64,000 bases of DNA. Origin: Warburgia ugandensis (lineage: Eukaryota; Streptophyta; Magnoliopsida; Canellales; Canellaceae). The stretch's first letter is position 1. Each line of letters starts with the position of its first letter. Shown here piece after piece: positions 37,107-48,537 of the stretch. Below the pieces are notes generated by a model. The model ran no database searches. It worked only from the letters and a program-made list of their open reading frames with translations, and was not told the origin of the DNA. The position numbers and the translations under genes are program-made. The DNA lies in assembly GCA_035236585.1 (NCBI GenBank), contig CP141128.1, positions 52,937,257-53,001,256 of the forward strand, in the 5' to 3' direction.

Positions 37107-37208
37107 GGTACACTTATAATTTTACCCTTTTATTTATAAAAATAAAGAAAATTAGGGGGTACACTTATCATTTTACCCTTTTATTTATAAAAATAAAGAA
37201 AATTAGGG
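37107..37208 (+). repeat. Two tandem 51-bp units in the D LTR
   Basis: The unit beginning GGTACACTTAT and ending AAAATTAGGG occurs at 37107-37157 and again at 37158-37208, with one base different. Confidence 0.9.
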
Positions 37209-37412
37209 ATTTTTCATTTTAACTCAGAATTGAACTTACATAGTGTCATTTCAATTGATTTTTAAGTACATTCATAATTTTTAAGTTTTAAATCATATTT
37301 TAATCCTTATAAAAGGAGAATTTCCAATAACCTAATATTCCGACCCAGAATTTCTAAAAATTCAAACTAAATTGATTTTCTCAATCAATTTACAAAAATT
37401 GGGGTTATTACA

Positions 37413-37827
37413 CTTTCCTTGTACAGACGTTCCTTGGACTGCTACGAACTGCATTGCTTGGTATGTAATTCATGAATATAGGAGTTAAGAAAGAGGCTAT
37501 GGTTATAGGGGCCATCTTTAGGTTAGAAGCAATTCCTTTTTTACTCTGGAAAGAAAGGTGGAATCCCAAGCCAATTGCTTCTCTCAAGATGGTATTGAGG
37601 CAATGAAGTGAAGCCCTTTCCTTATACAAAGAAGATCGAGAGGGGCCCAAAAGGCCCCAAACCAAGAATGAAAATGGAAGCCTTTTAGCTCACTCTCGTG
37701 TGGCTCGCCCTTGAGCCCTAGGTAGGTCGGCCGGGTCTTTCCCTATTGTCCTATTCCTGCCATGAGAAAGACACATGAAAGATATTTTATTTTTGGGTTC
37801 CAGGCATGGAGCCTTATGGCAAGGCAC
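37413..37827. other. Segment unlike its neighbours, possible organellar or filler DNA
   Basis: This 415-bp stretch lies between the D LTR start and the resumption of Athila copy 2. It does not match the Athila internal regions of copies 1 or 3 at this position, nor any LTR family here. It is richer in GC than its surroundings, with blocks such as gaggggcccaaaaggcccc and ggtcggccgggtctttccc. Its look recalls plant mitochondrial intergenic DNA, but I cannot identify it. An 85-codon minus-strand frame (37408-37665) has no motif I recognise. Confidence 0.4.
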
Positions 37828-38265
37828 AGGTCAAAGCATACATTTGGATGGTAATTTAGGTTATATTTGACCTGGAGACTATAATTATATATCAGCTTAT
37901 CACACACTCATCTTTCAAGGTTTAATGAAATAATGAGATATCTTTAGCATAAGGGTAGGATTTTGTACATTTTTCTCCATCTTTATTAACATGCTAAAGT
38001 TAGGAATTAGGATGAGTTGAATAAAATAAAATTTTCTTACGTGACTAAAAGACTTTCAAAATTTTCTTGAGAATTTTGTGGGTATGTTCACTGCAAACCC
38101 TCACAAAGCTTAATTCGTTCACTATGGGTAACCTAGGGGTTTAAGGGCTTGTTGCATGTGGTAAATGCAATCATGAGTACCTACGAAAGTGGAACCTTGT
38201 ATTTGTACATATAAAATGATATTTTACATGTTTTGCTTGAGATTAGCAAAATGTTGGTTGAAGTG
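37828..38265 (+). repeat. 3' end of the internal region of Athila-type copy 2
   Basis: Matches copy 1 at about 1418-1840 on the other strand, including the block ATATCAGCT...ACACACTCATC and the stretch just before the LTR (GTTGGTT...GTG). It is non-coding. No clear polypurine tract precedes the LTR. Confidence 0.65.
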
Positions 38266-40579
38266 TGTGATAAGTATTTAATTTAGCATAAAAACTACCC
38301 AATTAGTTACCTATGTGTTACAACTTATAAGGGCAAATTAAGGTTTTGAGACCAAAATTTGTAACACATGCATTCTTGACCTCATAACCCAATAGTTTGT
38401 TATTTTGTAGGTCCAAAAGCTAGTCTAAGGTAAGTATGTGATTAATCTTGTTTTTCTATGATTTAATTAGGAAATTTCACTTTTTGTAGGAAGTAAGATG
38501 GTGATCTAATGGCCAAGATCGATCAGGATGAAATTGAAGATCAAGATCAAAAGATTAAGACGAAGCCTCAAATTCATCACTTCAACGTAATCCAAAGGCC
38601 AACATATTGTGGATAAGCAATAGATGTGATTAAAGGAGCTAAAGGTGACTAAAATGGGACCATGAAGTAAGTTAAGAAAGCTTCCTAAGCCAGCCATGAA
38701 GCTTAGCCAATGGAGCCTTCAAAGTTAGCCATCAACCTAAGCTAAAAGGAAGGCTCGGATTGGAGGAGATTCGAGAGAGTTATCCATGAGATATTTTGAA
38801 GATAATTAAGGGAAAATCTAATAGAATAAAGTGACATGTGGACCAATGGGATAAGAGCCTTCAATTTTTAGTGTTTTTCTCACTTTGACACATTTTTTCC
38901 TTAATTTCCACCTCACTCTTAAGATGCACTACGAATTTCCAAAACTCTATCTTATTCCACCCCTTAGGAAACTTTCCAACCAACCAAATTTCTCTAGCTA
39001 ACACCCTCCACCTCTTTCCCAAACAATCCCTACTCACCTTCCTAAAACATGGAGGATTCGATGATTTTGGAAGGGTAGAGATGCCCCTTCCTAAAATGGT
39101 GGTTTCTCCCACCTACTCCACTCCTTAAGGAAGCCACTCCCTTCCACACTTTCCTATTTGATGTATACCATTTTTCCCCATCCTAGCCATTTAATATGAT
39201 ACTCTTTAATCCCCACCACACCTTAGTATTAGGTTACCTTAGGAGAAATAGGAGAAGATTTATAAAACCAGCCCAAAACTTAATCAATATACACACTTTT
39301 TTCCCACTTAGGAAAAAGATGCCTCCTCCATTTGGGAGGAGGACACCCTCTTCTTACAACCCATTTACCCTATTTTGCTTATGTTTTGTGGATTGCTTTG
39401 GGTGGTTACTATTCCCTTCCAAGGTGTGTTGTTGCTTCCTCAAGTGTTCGAGCCTATGCCTTGGGTGTTGGATTCTTCCTTAAATGTTGGTTTGTCTCCT
39501 TGCTTCTCATTTTTTTGATTTTACTCCCTTTGTTGCTCATTGTTGCTTTTTAATTCTCTTACTTTTCCTTGCCTAAAGATTAAGTTCTAAGGTTGGTCTT
39601 CCCTTGAGGTGCCAAGGGAAGTTAACTTGGATCTAATCTTATCATTCTTTTCATTGCCATTTAGTTCGCCTTTTGGTTCCCTTGAATTCCAGGTTCATTA
39701 GTTTCCCTTGTTGTTTACCTTGTTGAGATGCCTTTAACTTCTAAGTTTTCCTTGATTATTCCTCAAATAAACAAGTTAATTCTTCCTTGGTAGTGATAGC
39801 CAAGAGAGGAAGTGACTTGAGTCTTTGATTTCCCTCTTTGCATTCCATTCTTTCTTTTCAAAGATAGACATAGTTTTAGGTGTTCTTTCCTTAATTCTTC
39901 ACATTATTTACTGCTGGTCCTATTTATTCTTTAGGAATCCAATTGAGTTTTTACATTGTGTGTTTATTTCTTAGAATAGATTGCATGATAGTCAGCTAGA
40001 GGTCCATTGATTTCAGTCCATGTTTATCTCACAAATCATGTGCATAAACCCATGGTCCATGAACATGGTTTCAAGGTGTTTTCCTTTAGACAAATTGCTT
40101 AGTTTAGATTAGATTCTCATGCTCAAATTCTAGTCCCATTCATGCATTCCATGTTAGATCAGTTTTCCATCTTAGTTCATGCATATTTTCATGTTCATCC
40201 ATGCATCATAGTTACTATGTTTCATGCATTCATTATAGCTTAATTCCATGCATACCACTTGTTTAGTTGTTTCCATAAGTAGTACATGTTTTGATTTATT
40301 TGTTAGATCATTATTTTAGGCTTATTTTTCATGTTAAGTTAGTTAAGAAAGTTCCATCTTTAGATTTAGAAATTTCTATATTTAGAAAGTTTCTAATTTC
40401 ATACATTTTTATTTCCATCATTAGTTTAGATTAAAATCTCATTATTTGGGCTAGGTTAGATAATTTAAAGTTGGGACCACTAGCATCACATTAGTTCAAC
40501 TCCTCATGGGATCAACCTCATTAGCGTGATATATTGCAGACGATTCGTGCTCTTGCGAGTTTTATTTAAAAGAACAACA
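38266..40579 (+). repeat. 3' LTR of Athila-type copy 2
   Basis: Starts TGTGATAAG and ends AGAACAACA. It closely matches the 5' LTR at 14921-17518 but lacks the ~300-bp stretch present there at 16510-16880. Its TATA-like box is at 39261-39267. No gene is visible. Confidence 0.8.
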
Positions 40580-42299
40580 CTATGTTCCTTTGAAGATTAA
40601 TTGGTCTTTGGATAGGATGAAAGATAGCTTGAGTAGGGTTCTAAAAAGAAGGGTATAAGCTTCAAAGTTTCAAATATGAGTATAGGTCTTCAATGAATAT
40701 TTGTTTGGACACCTTTACTTTTGGTTGTACTTTGAAGTGAATATCCTCTTTATTTTAATAAAATTTTCTTTTTCTGAATATGTTTTCACTTACCCTTGTA
40801 TTTCTAAGAAGGAACACCTTCCTTTGTTCTTTTGATATTTTTCACTTCTTTTGAATTTTGTCCTTTTTTCTTTTTTTTTTCTACCATCTCTACTCATTTT
40901 TAAAAGTTAGGTAATGGATATTATTTTTACTAGGTTTTTGGGTTAGTGCAATTTGGTGTTTTGAAAAGAAAAGGTCTTACCAAGAGGCTCATAGGGTCTA
41001 ATTAGTGGTATAATATCTGGGTAGGCTTTGTGTCCCTAGTATACTACAAGGATGACTTATATCATTTTTTAGGTTTCTTAAAACCTATTAGATTCAATAC
41101 ATCTTTATGAAAAAAGTCAATACTCTTATTTGGTTCTTAGAAATTTGACCAAAACAATGATATTGGGATCTCTCAAAGTAATATAAGTTGGAGAAAATAG
41201 GAAATTATGTATAACCCTCAAAGAATGATAGTCTCTAATACTCACAGGGTATATAGGTCTCCACTGACTTCCTCAAGGTCTCTAAGTCATAACCATCTAT
41301 TAATCTAGACTTATGTTCTAAGTAAGTGTATTTCAAGATTTGACTTTCATAAAATACTTTAAGACATGAATAAAATGCACATTTAACTATAAGCATTTCT
41401 ATTAAGAAGCTAAAGTAGTGAAAATACTAATCTTCAGACAATCCAATTCTCATCACAGTAAAGAAAGTTTGACCTTAAAAACTTAGAAAAACTAAAAAAA
41501 AATTCAATTAAATATTTTTTAACAAGAATATGAAGAAAACTAGACATCTCAATCACGTCACACCCCCAACCTGAACTAAACATTGCCCTCAATGTTTTGA
41601 AAACAAAAGACACCTATATGATGAACGATTAATAGAACACTTAGACTCTAAAATCCTCAATTGCCTCCCAGTGAATACTAAGTTTAACTTCCTCAGCCAT
41701 AGTAGACTAACTAATCTACTCTAAACCCAGTTGATGAATATAATCCTGACTCTAACATTGGAGGAATTTCTTACTTCATGTCAAAATGTCACTGATATGA
41801 CACAATAGATCACTGTTACTTTAACTTTTGTGGGACTATAGTGAAATTGAGGATCCCTCATTTTTAGAATTTCACATTAGTCAATAAGCATTCATCATCT
41901 TTAAATATGAGGCAGTGACAACTTGATAGCAGAAAAGACCATTGTGAAGTTTGTTGGTCCATATTGAAATGAATGGTCCCCTTTTTCAACAAATTGAGGG
42001 ATAATGGGGCCAATAGCAATTAGTACACGTTTTTCCTCCTTGTCCCTTACATTTTCTTGAAATTGGGGTATAAACTAACTTTGCAGTTCCCTAAAAGGTT
42101 GTTCTTGATCTAATGGAGGTAGGGTGGGGCTTAAACCCTTAGTGTCTTCTAATGTGTACCCTATAGCTGGTTGATGTTTATCCAAAACATCAATTGACTC
42201 TTCTTCTTCATGTTCATCAAACACAGGTCAGATTTTAGGTGAACTTATATTGTTATTTGGTGTTTGATTAAATAAAGTTGCAGATCCTAGTTGGGTACA

Positions 42300-43330
42300 T
42301 CTTCTACATTGCAAGGTTCAAATTGAGTTTTAGGAAGTGTAGGGGTTTCTACTGTATCTTGCCGTTGAGAATTGTCCACTAACAACTTAGTTTCTAAATA
42401 TTCATTCTTTTCATCAGTTCATGGCTCTTTATCATAATCACAAAAACTAGTAGGACATGACTCGAGTAGATATGAGTTGAAAAGTTTGCCAAGATGGTTT
42501 TGGACTTTATGACTTAGAATGATCATATGCAATTTCCATCCCATTATCTATATCAATGGTCAAGGATGATGAATAACTACATGTCTCAAAAGGATCATAA
42601 GAAAGTCCCATCCTATGCTCTTCCATTTCCCGCACTTATTTTATTTCCTTAGTTCTTTTTATAAATTTAGAAATGTTTCTATCAATATTTTCCCACATTG
42701 GTTTTATTTTCTCTTCCCATTCATACTTTTCAGTTGTAAATTTCCTATAGTCGAATTTAAGAAATTGTTGAGTCTTCTACTTAAATTGGATCTCTTCTAA
42801 GATTGTAACTCAGGAAATGACTAATATTGCTAGTATTACTGTAGCATTGGGGTATTGAAAAAGGGTTGAGTAGGTTAACCCATGATGGTTCTTCTTGATA
42901 TTGGTAATCTAGAGATCATGGCTGTTCATGATGCCTAGCCCATCCATTAAAATTTTGACAGCTTGTCTCACAATAATAGTTATTGCTAGAGTGTGTGAAT
43001 GCAGTGGGGCATCCATAGGCTCCTGATAATATCCATTATAATTGGAGTAGAACAGCCACAAAGGAGTGGGATAGTGCTATTCGGAATAGCTGTAAGAATT
43101 ATTGTTACTAAGGCCATGGATTTGTCAGTATTCTACCCTAAAGTAGCTAACCTATTCATTTGATTCATCATCCTATCCATCCTATCTTTGAATGCGTCAA
43201 TTTTGTGGAATATATCAAGTGTAGACCGTGACCTTGTTTCATACCTATCCACATAAGATGCTGGCTTAGGAGTGAAATAGTAGGACAATGGTGGTTTTCC
43301 ATCCTTGTTTGATAGGTCATGGTACTCAAC
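42300..43330 (-). pseudogene. Decayed gag-like frame of Athila-type copy 3
   Basis: This copy best shows the N-terminal part. About 43330-43130 reads KPPLSYYFTPKPASYVDRYE, then a charged, likely helical stretch with repeated Met/Asp/Arg (FHKIDAFKDRMDRMMNQMN). The Tyr/Pro-rich block and the IWEN-type segment (near 42700) follow, as in copies 1 and 2, with frameshifts and stops. I take it to be the gag of this family by position after the PBS leader; no zinc knuckle is seen. Confidence 0.45.
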
Positions 43331-44763
43331 TTTATATACAATGAATGAGTACTTTTTTTTTATAAATTGAAGACCCTAACTACATGATGCACTCTTAAAT
43401 ATAAATGTTGCATAATCAATCCCTAATAGTTCACTAATTAACTAAATTATGTATCTTTGATAATGTGGATTTGTGATGCATGAGGGAGTGTTTAATTGGA
43501 GTGGTGCATAAAAATCATGCCTTATGCTCAATTACTATTGGTGGTTCAACCATGGGGTTAGGAATTTGGATTCTTACCCCTTGTTGATGTGTGCATTCAA
43601 TCTTAGCATCTAATGATACCAATTCAGTGTGCTGATTGATGTCCTTGCATGCATTACAATGAACCCTAACTAAATGATGCAACCTAGACCTAAATGTGAC
43701 TCAAAACTGTATGGTGTATGCAATAAAAAAATTACTAGTGTTAGTGAGCTTGTCTTGAAGATCTTTATTATCTATGAGGTTGTAGCTTTTAACCTAAAGC
43801 TAGATAGCTCCTCCTTGTATTCAGATTTATCTATTACTTACTAGTTAGGTCTTTCCCAAGGTGGTTAATACAATTCTCATGGAAGGAGGCATTTAAACCT
43901 CAACATTCGTTAACAAAAGGTGTAGGAAAATCACTTAGATTTTGGACACCCATTATAATCACAAAGTCTAAGAGCCACTGAAGTGACAATAGTTCTTCTC
44001 TATAAAAAATGATCCTATGACATCAAAATCCTAAGTCTCTCACTACTTGATTTTAGATTTAAAGATTAACAATTGGGATGGCAAGCATACAAGTAATTGG
44101 ATTGATTTCCTAGGTGGGCCAAGGATCTAGTGATAAAATCTACTCCTTATCTTATGAAGTTCTTGTGGGGCCTCTATTAACATTAAGTTCCATCCATCAT
44201 AAAGCAATAAACACAATGCAATACAAGAAAACAAACTAATGTGTCCTATATGCTATCCAACCAAGTTAGATAGGTGCTCTCTAATGCAACAACCCTATAT
44301 AAAGATGAAACAATTAAAATGAATGATCCTAATCTATATAAATTATTCTACCAACCAAATGCAAATTATACTAAATGCAACCTAACTAGAAAAGTAAATC
44401 AAAGTGAGGGATACTTATAGTGGGGCTTTGGATGAAGATCAAGTGTGGGCCTCCAAACCACACACTTTCCCTATTTCAATACAATGCACTTAAAAGAGAA
44501 ATTGAAAAAATTGCAAGTCACAATGGGCCTCACTACAAGTTTCACTCAAAAAGCAAAAATCCTAATCTAAAAAAGTAAACAAACCCTAAGTGATGAAGTT
44601 GATCTTTGCCAATTCCCCTTGCATAGAACAAGTAAGATGGATTACTTTGTGAGGAATTAGCAAATTATGCAACTTTGAATGCGAAACCCTAAACATAGTG
44701 CAACTTAAAACTATGACTAAATAAAAGTAATCTAAATAAAGATCCAACCACAAATCTATTGCG

Positions 44764-44783
44764 ATTCCCTGACAACGGCGCCA
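44764..44783 (-). other. Primer binding site, Athila type (tRNA-Asp)
   Basis: On the minus strand it reads TGGCGCCGTTGTCAGGGAAT, next to the LTR end at 44790. It is complementary to the tRNA-Asp 3' end, as is usual for Athila/Tat elements, with one transition against the typical TGGCGCCGTTGCCGGGGA form and a few near its end. Confidence 0.85.
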
Positions 44784-44789
44784 AAAGCT

Positions 44790-45914
44790 TGGTGTATCTT
44801 TAAAATTACTAACAAGTGCATGAATCAATGTTGTAAGGGATTGGATTTTATTTAGATTGACTAACTTCAGCCAAAGAAGGAGAGTTGTGATTAAACTAGG
44901 AATCTAAAGTAACATGGAATTAGAAACATGAACAAAATTAGAAACTAAAAGTAAAATAAACTTGCCTAAATTAAAACTAAATAATTGGAATGAAACTTAC
45001 CTAACTATCATGCAATTAACTAAATGAAAATATAGCAATTAAAAAATCTTTAAAATAACCAAAGAAACTTAAGGGAACTACTAAATTAGAAACTTTCTTA
45101 AATCAAATCTTACTTAACCTAAAACTCACTAAAAAGGAAACTTTCCAAAATGCAACAAGAAAACTTTTCAAACCTAAAACAATATGCAAACAACTAATTA
45201 AAAACTTCTAAAGCAAGATCAAACAACTATATTAACCAAAGTTCAAAGGAGAATAGGACTTAGAACCATGCACATGGTTTTTGGAGTATGTGCATTATTC
45301 TGGAGCCCCAAAGATGGTGAAATTTAATGTATCTGTAGTGAGTTACTATGCAAACTAACTATGGGATCTAATAAATAGCATAAAAATACAAATGGGTACC
45401 TAAAGATTTAGGAAAATAAGATGTTTTGGGGGCTGGAATCAAAGCACAAAATTAAGGAAAAACCAATTTCCAAATTTTGGAACTTAAGAACAGTGAATAA
45501 ATCTCGCATTAGAAAGCTCTTGATACCATAACTTTTATCCAAGGACACAACCTAGATATCAAGTAATTTGATGAAATAAATAATCCATGATACAAATTCC
45601 CAAAGAACATTGAATCATATCCAATTTACATCATATTTATGCTTATAAAACTGTCTATAATTTTTGGAATTTGTGAACCTCTTCTCCAAAGCTTGAAATC
45701 CCATCTAAATAGCAAAAAATTTCCAATATAGTTCTCAAAATCTAAAGTCTAATGACAGTTTAAGAAAACCTATGATGGAATTTGAGAGAAATAAAGGCTA
45801 TGTTGGTGAACTAGTTAAGAGAAAATAGCTTAAAACTATGGGAAAAAATCATGAAAAAAATGTGAATTTCAAGAGTGGTGATCAAGAATTTAAGTTAGAT
45901 ATTCTCTTGGTTGT
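44790..45914 (-). repeat. 5' LTR of Athila-type copy 3, 3' part
   Basis: Minus-strand LTR ending at 44790 beside the PBS. The LTR is split by the family A element at 45915-54632 and continues at 54633-56155, for a total of about 2.65 kb, the same as copy 2. No gene is visible. Confidence 0.78.
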
Positions 45915-46305
45915 TGTAATGCCCCGAGCAATTTACGCTATTTTTGCATCCATTTAACAAAAATGAATTGGATATTCTATAGGAAATGAACATTATTAAA
46001 TGTTTTACTTTATTTAAAATATTAAATGAAGGAATTTGTAAGAAAAATTGGTACCATTAGGTTCTACTCAAAAAATGGAATCCAATGCCTCAAAGAACGC
46101 CTAAAACGGAGTTCGTATGAAGAAGTTACGGCCGTTTAAAGATTAGGGGCAATTCTGTAAATTACACTTAAAAACGAAAAAGAACGAAAACGCTGGGGGC
46201 CGTTTTGATAATGGTACCCCCTGTCTTCTTCCTCTCGATTTCTCTAGAAATCCCAGTTTCTAGAGGTTTCCACCACCGCCATTGGCAGCACCGCCATAGT
46301 AAGGC

Positions 46306-46313
46306 TATAAAAA
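46306..46313 (+). promoter_or_regulatory. TATA box of the A2 5' LTR
   Basis: TATAAAAA in GGCTATAAAAAGCCCC, at the same position as in the other family A LTRs. Confidence 0.7.
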
Positions 46314-46608
46314 GCCCCTATTCGAAGAGGACCTATTCCCTCCTCTTCGAATTAAGATTTTTTTGGCCATTTGAGGTTGGGATTTCCAGCAAAAATTGGA
46401 AAACTCGTCTCCAGCTTTCCTTGCACATTCTGGCCAGGCCCGAGTCAGGCCGGCCATTCCCATCTCTCCACCTCCCCTCTTCTTCCTCTGGCCTCATCAG
46501 AAGTTGGGGTTTTGCCCCTTCTTCATGGGTTCCAGACAACAGGGGTTTCTGCCAGGCATAGAGGGAAATGCACCACCGGAAGAAGGGTACCATGTTGGGG
46601 CTACCCAG

Positions 46609-48082
46609 GTAAGCTTTCTCCCCCTCTCTCTCCGTTTTACTTCCTTTAGGCCGGATCCATGGTAGATCTGGTCGTTTTTCCGGTCTGAAGATGTTGGACT
46701 CGTGATGGGTTTGACAACCCATTGGGGAACACGACCCAGGGACGCTAGGTGAAGCACACTCCTTGGGGCAGTCCTCTTGCATGCACGCTGCATGCGGGTG
46801 CAGTCCCAGGTTCGACCGGCATGCACGACCTCCCCGGGAGTTGAGGTGCACCGCGCCTACACCAAAGACGCGTCCGCACGATGCCATCCAGGACGCGCAT
46901 CATAGCGCGTCGCTTGGGCATGCATGTGCGTGTGCAAACGCAGTCCCTGGCACGGACTTTGGGCGTGCATGACGTGCAGGCATGGGTCCTGGTTCGACCA
47001 GGGCGCACACACGTCTTGGAAACCATGATGCGTGGACCTAATAAGACTATAAAATTAGGATCATAGGACAATTTATAGAGTCTAACCATTGAATAGTAGA
47101 TCCATATCACAGGATCTAGCCTGACACTGAATTAGGCAAGGACCCATGGACCCTAAAAGGCAGATCTAGCGATCTAATTTCTAAATAGATCAAAATTGAT
47201 AAGGACTCCTTGTTATCCATTCATATCCAGGATTTTATAAATGAGACCAGGGTCGGGTTGAGTAATGAAGGACGCGACTGCAGGAAACTTCGAGGTAGGT
47301 GCTCTATCGCTACTAAACTATTAAAAAGAGCCCATGATTGTTTTAAGAATGCATGTTTTAAGTATAAGTTATATGACTTATTAAGCATGACTTAATTTTA
47401 TAAATGAATTCAGCATGCATATGACAAATACATTATGCATAGACATGTTTTGAAAAAGGATTCTTATCTGCATGATAAGTGTAGCCTTGGCCGATGAGGG
47501 TGGGCTGATGAGGACGGGCCGATGAGGGCAGGCCAGAGAGAGTTGACAGGCTTCTAGGCAGAGTTATGACTTTGAATGCGAGATTAGCATGAGCAGATTT
47601 TATGCATTGCATGCATGTTTTCCAACCTATTGTATAAATTGCATGATTTACGACGAATAAGTGTCATATGCCCCGTGGACGCTATGACCGCGTGTCCCCA
47701 GGTACCTGGGGACCACATAGCGAGGAGGTTGTGAGCATAGTGGGCCCTATGTTTTTGAGGATTTACTTGCATTGCATATGGCATGACATGAGGATGGTTG
47801 ACCATACCATATATCCATGAGTTGGATTCAGTTGAGCATCTTATGCATATCATATATGTTTATGATATCTATGTTACTTTTGACATGGATTATGCGATTC
47901 TTTAAGTCGTCAGTATTCTAATTCGACAATGGCTTTTAATATCGATATTGAACATGAGTGTTCAAACATGCACATGGTTTAAAAAAACATATGTTTTAAA
48001 ACATAGCATGCATTGTAAAACTAGTAGTGATAGACTCCTATTGAGTATAGTATATACTCACCCAATCCTTCACATTTTTCAG
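46609..48082 (+). other. Putative LTR leader intron
   Basis: A donor-like CCCAG|GTAAGC at 46608/46609 lies about 300 bp after the TATA box. An acceptor-like CATTTTTCAG|ACAC ends at 48082, with a CTT-A branch-like motif just upstream. Equivalent pairs occur at the same relative places in the A2 3' LTR (52701-54192), C 3' LTR (31016-32598), and A1 LTRs (9560-11388 and 20310-22010), giving intron lengths of 1.5-1.8 kb. This is a prediction from conserved signals only. Confidence 0.4.
48042..48060 (+). promoter_or_regulatory. Conserved LTR hairpin
   Basis: TGAGTATAGTATATACTCA has an 8-bp perfect stem (TGAGTATA/TATACTCA) and a 3-base loop. It recurs in every family A and C LTR end here: 541-559, 11348-11366, 21970-21988, 25516-25534, 32558-32576, 54152-54170, and with one stem mismatch on the minus strand at 60982-61000. 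It lies about 20 bp before the acceptor-like TTTTTCAG. Its function is unknown. Confidence 0.7.
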
Positions 48083-48524
48083 ACACAAGCAAGTACTTAA
48101 GGACAGGATACGCTCGTGACAGAAGACACCCAAATATATCACTTTTTAGGACAGCTCCACTCACGAGTAGAAGACACCTCAAGAAATGTTAGTGCTACGA
48201 GCAAGTAAATCAAAAAGAGACAATCATACGTATAAGTAAACACTCTACCCTTTGGACATGTATTTGTATTTATTTACATTTGGGCTGTGAGCTGTGTTTG
48301 GATAGACCTGGGAAGGCATTTATGATTTCTGAAATTTTCTAAAAAACTACTTTGATTGTTGTGAAAGCAAATGACACTCGGGGTTTTCAAAATGAGTTTA
48401 AATGAAAAGATTTTCCACTGCATTGCATGGTTTTTATAAAATAGTTTTCAAATAGGGATGCATCCTGCCTTAGGAATTAGATCTTGCATTTAAAAATGCA
48501 TGGGAAAACCCGGGTCGTCACAGT

Positions 48525-48537
48525 TGGTATCAGAGCC
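48525..48537 (+). other. Primer binding site of the A2 element (tRNA-iMet)
   Basis: TGGTATCAGAGCC, two bases after the LTR, matches the plant initiator-Met site exactly. Confidence 0.92.

Larger units (their letters stand above)
24015..37412 (-). repeat. Family D LTR on the minus strand, carrying the C chromovirus
   Basis: The LTR start is at 37412 (minus strand TGTAATAACCCCAATTTTTG). The LTR runs left to 32838 and continues beyond the nested chromovirus at 24015-24220. Its last ~190 bp are missing compared with the plus-strand copy ending at 12714, so the junction at about 24015 is truncated. It aligns with 5641-12714 throughout. It holds no SINE at the site that is occupied in the plus copy. 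No gene is visible; the region 33000-37400 is AT-rich LTR sequence with a (GT)n(AT)n run at about 33042-33066. Confidence 0.75.
14921..40579 (+). mobile_element. Athila-type copy 2, full span with nested insertions
   Basis: This plus-strand element has both LTRs (14921-17518 and 38266-40579). The internal region is 17519 to about 24014, and it resumes at 37828-38265. It is interrupted by a solo A1 LTR (19637-22370), a SINE (23638-23818), and a minus-strand D LTR that itself carries the C chromovirus (24015-37412). An unrelated 415-bp segment follows (37413-37827). The flanks do not show a matching target duplication (GGCTT on the left, CTATG on the right), so one end may have been rearranged. 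RT and integrase are absent. Confidence 0.75.
40580..44789 (-). mobile_element. Internal region of Athila-type copy 3, non-autonomous
   Basis: Minus-strand internal region with the same order as copy 1: a non-coding 3' part (40580-41560), the conserved post-integrase block (41561-41596), a decayed gag-like frame (about 42300-43330), a leader, and a well-kept PBS at 44764-44783. Its 3' LTR is absent: at 40579 it abuts the 3' LTR of copy 2. RT and integrase are missing. Confidence 0.72.
45915..48522 (+). repeat. 5' LTR of the A2 element
   Basis: Starts TGTAATGCCCCGAGC and ends CGGGTCGTCACA. TATA box at 46306, GC-rich leader at about 46200-47040, minisatellite at 47488-47562, hairpin at 48042-48060. 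The antisense 184-codon frame in the GC-rich part is not supported as a gene. Confidence 0.9.

Noticed and set aside
37408..37665. An 85-codon minus-strand frame in the orphan segment as a gene
   Set aside because: No motif, no recognised family, and it crosses into the D LTR start.
46333..46887. A 184-codon minus-strand open frame, with similar ones at 52503-52862, 20161-20460, 9089-9493 and 9605-10108
   Set aside because: They lie antisense in the GC-rich LTR leader where stops are rare, differ in length and frame between copies, and show no domain.
47488..47562. Spaced repeats resembling a CRISPR array
   Set aside because: Units are contiguous, imperfect, have no spacers, and lie in a plant LTR.
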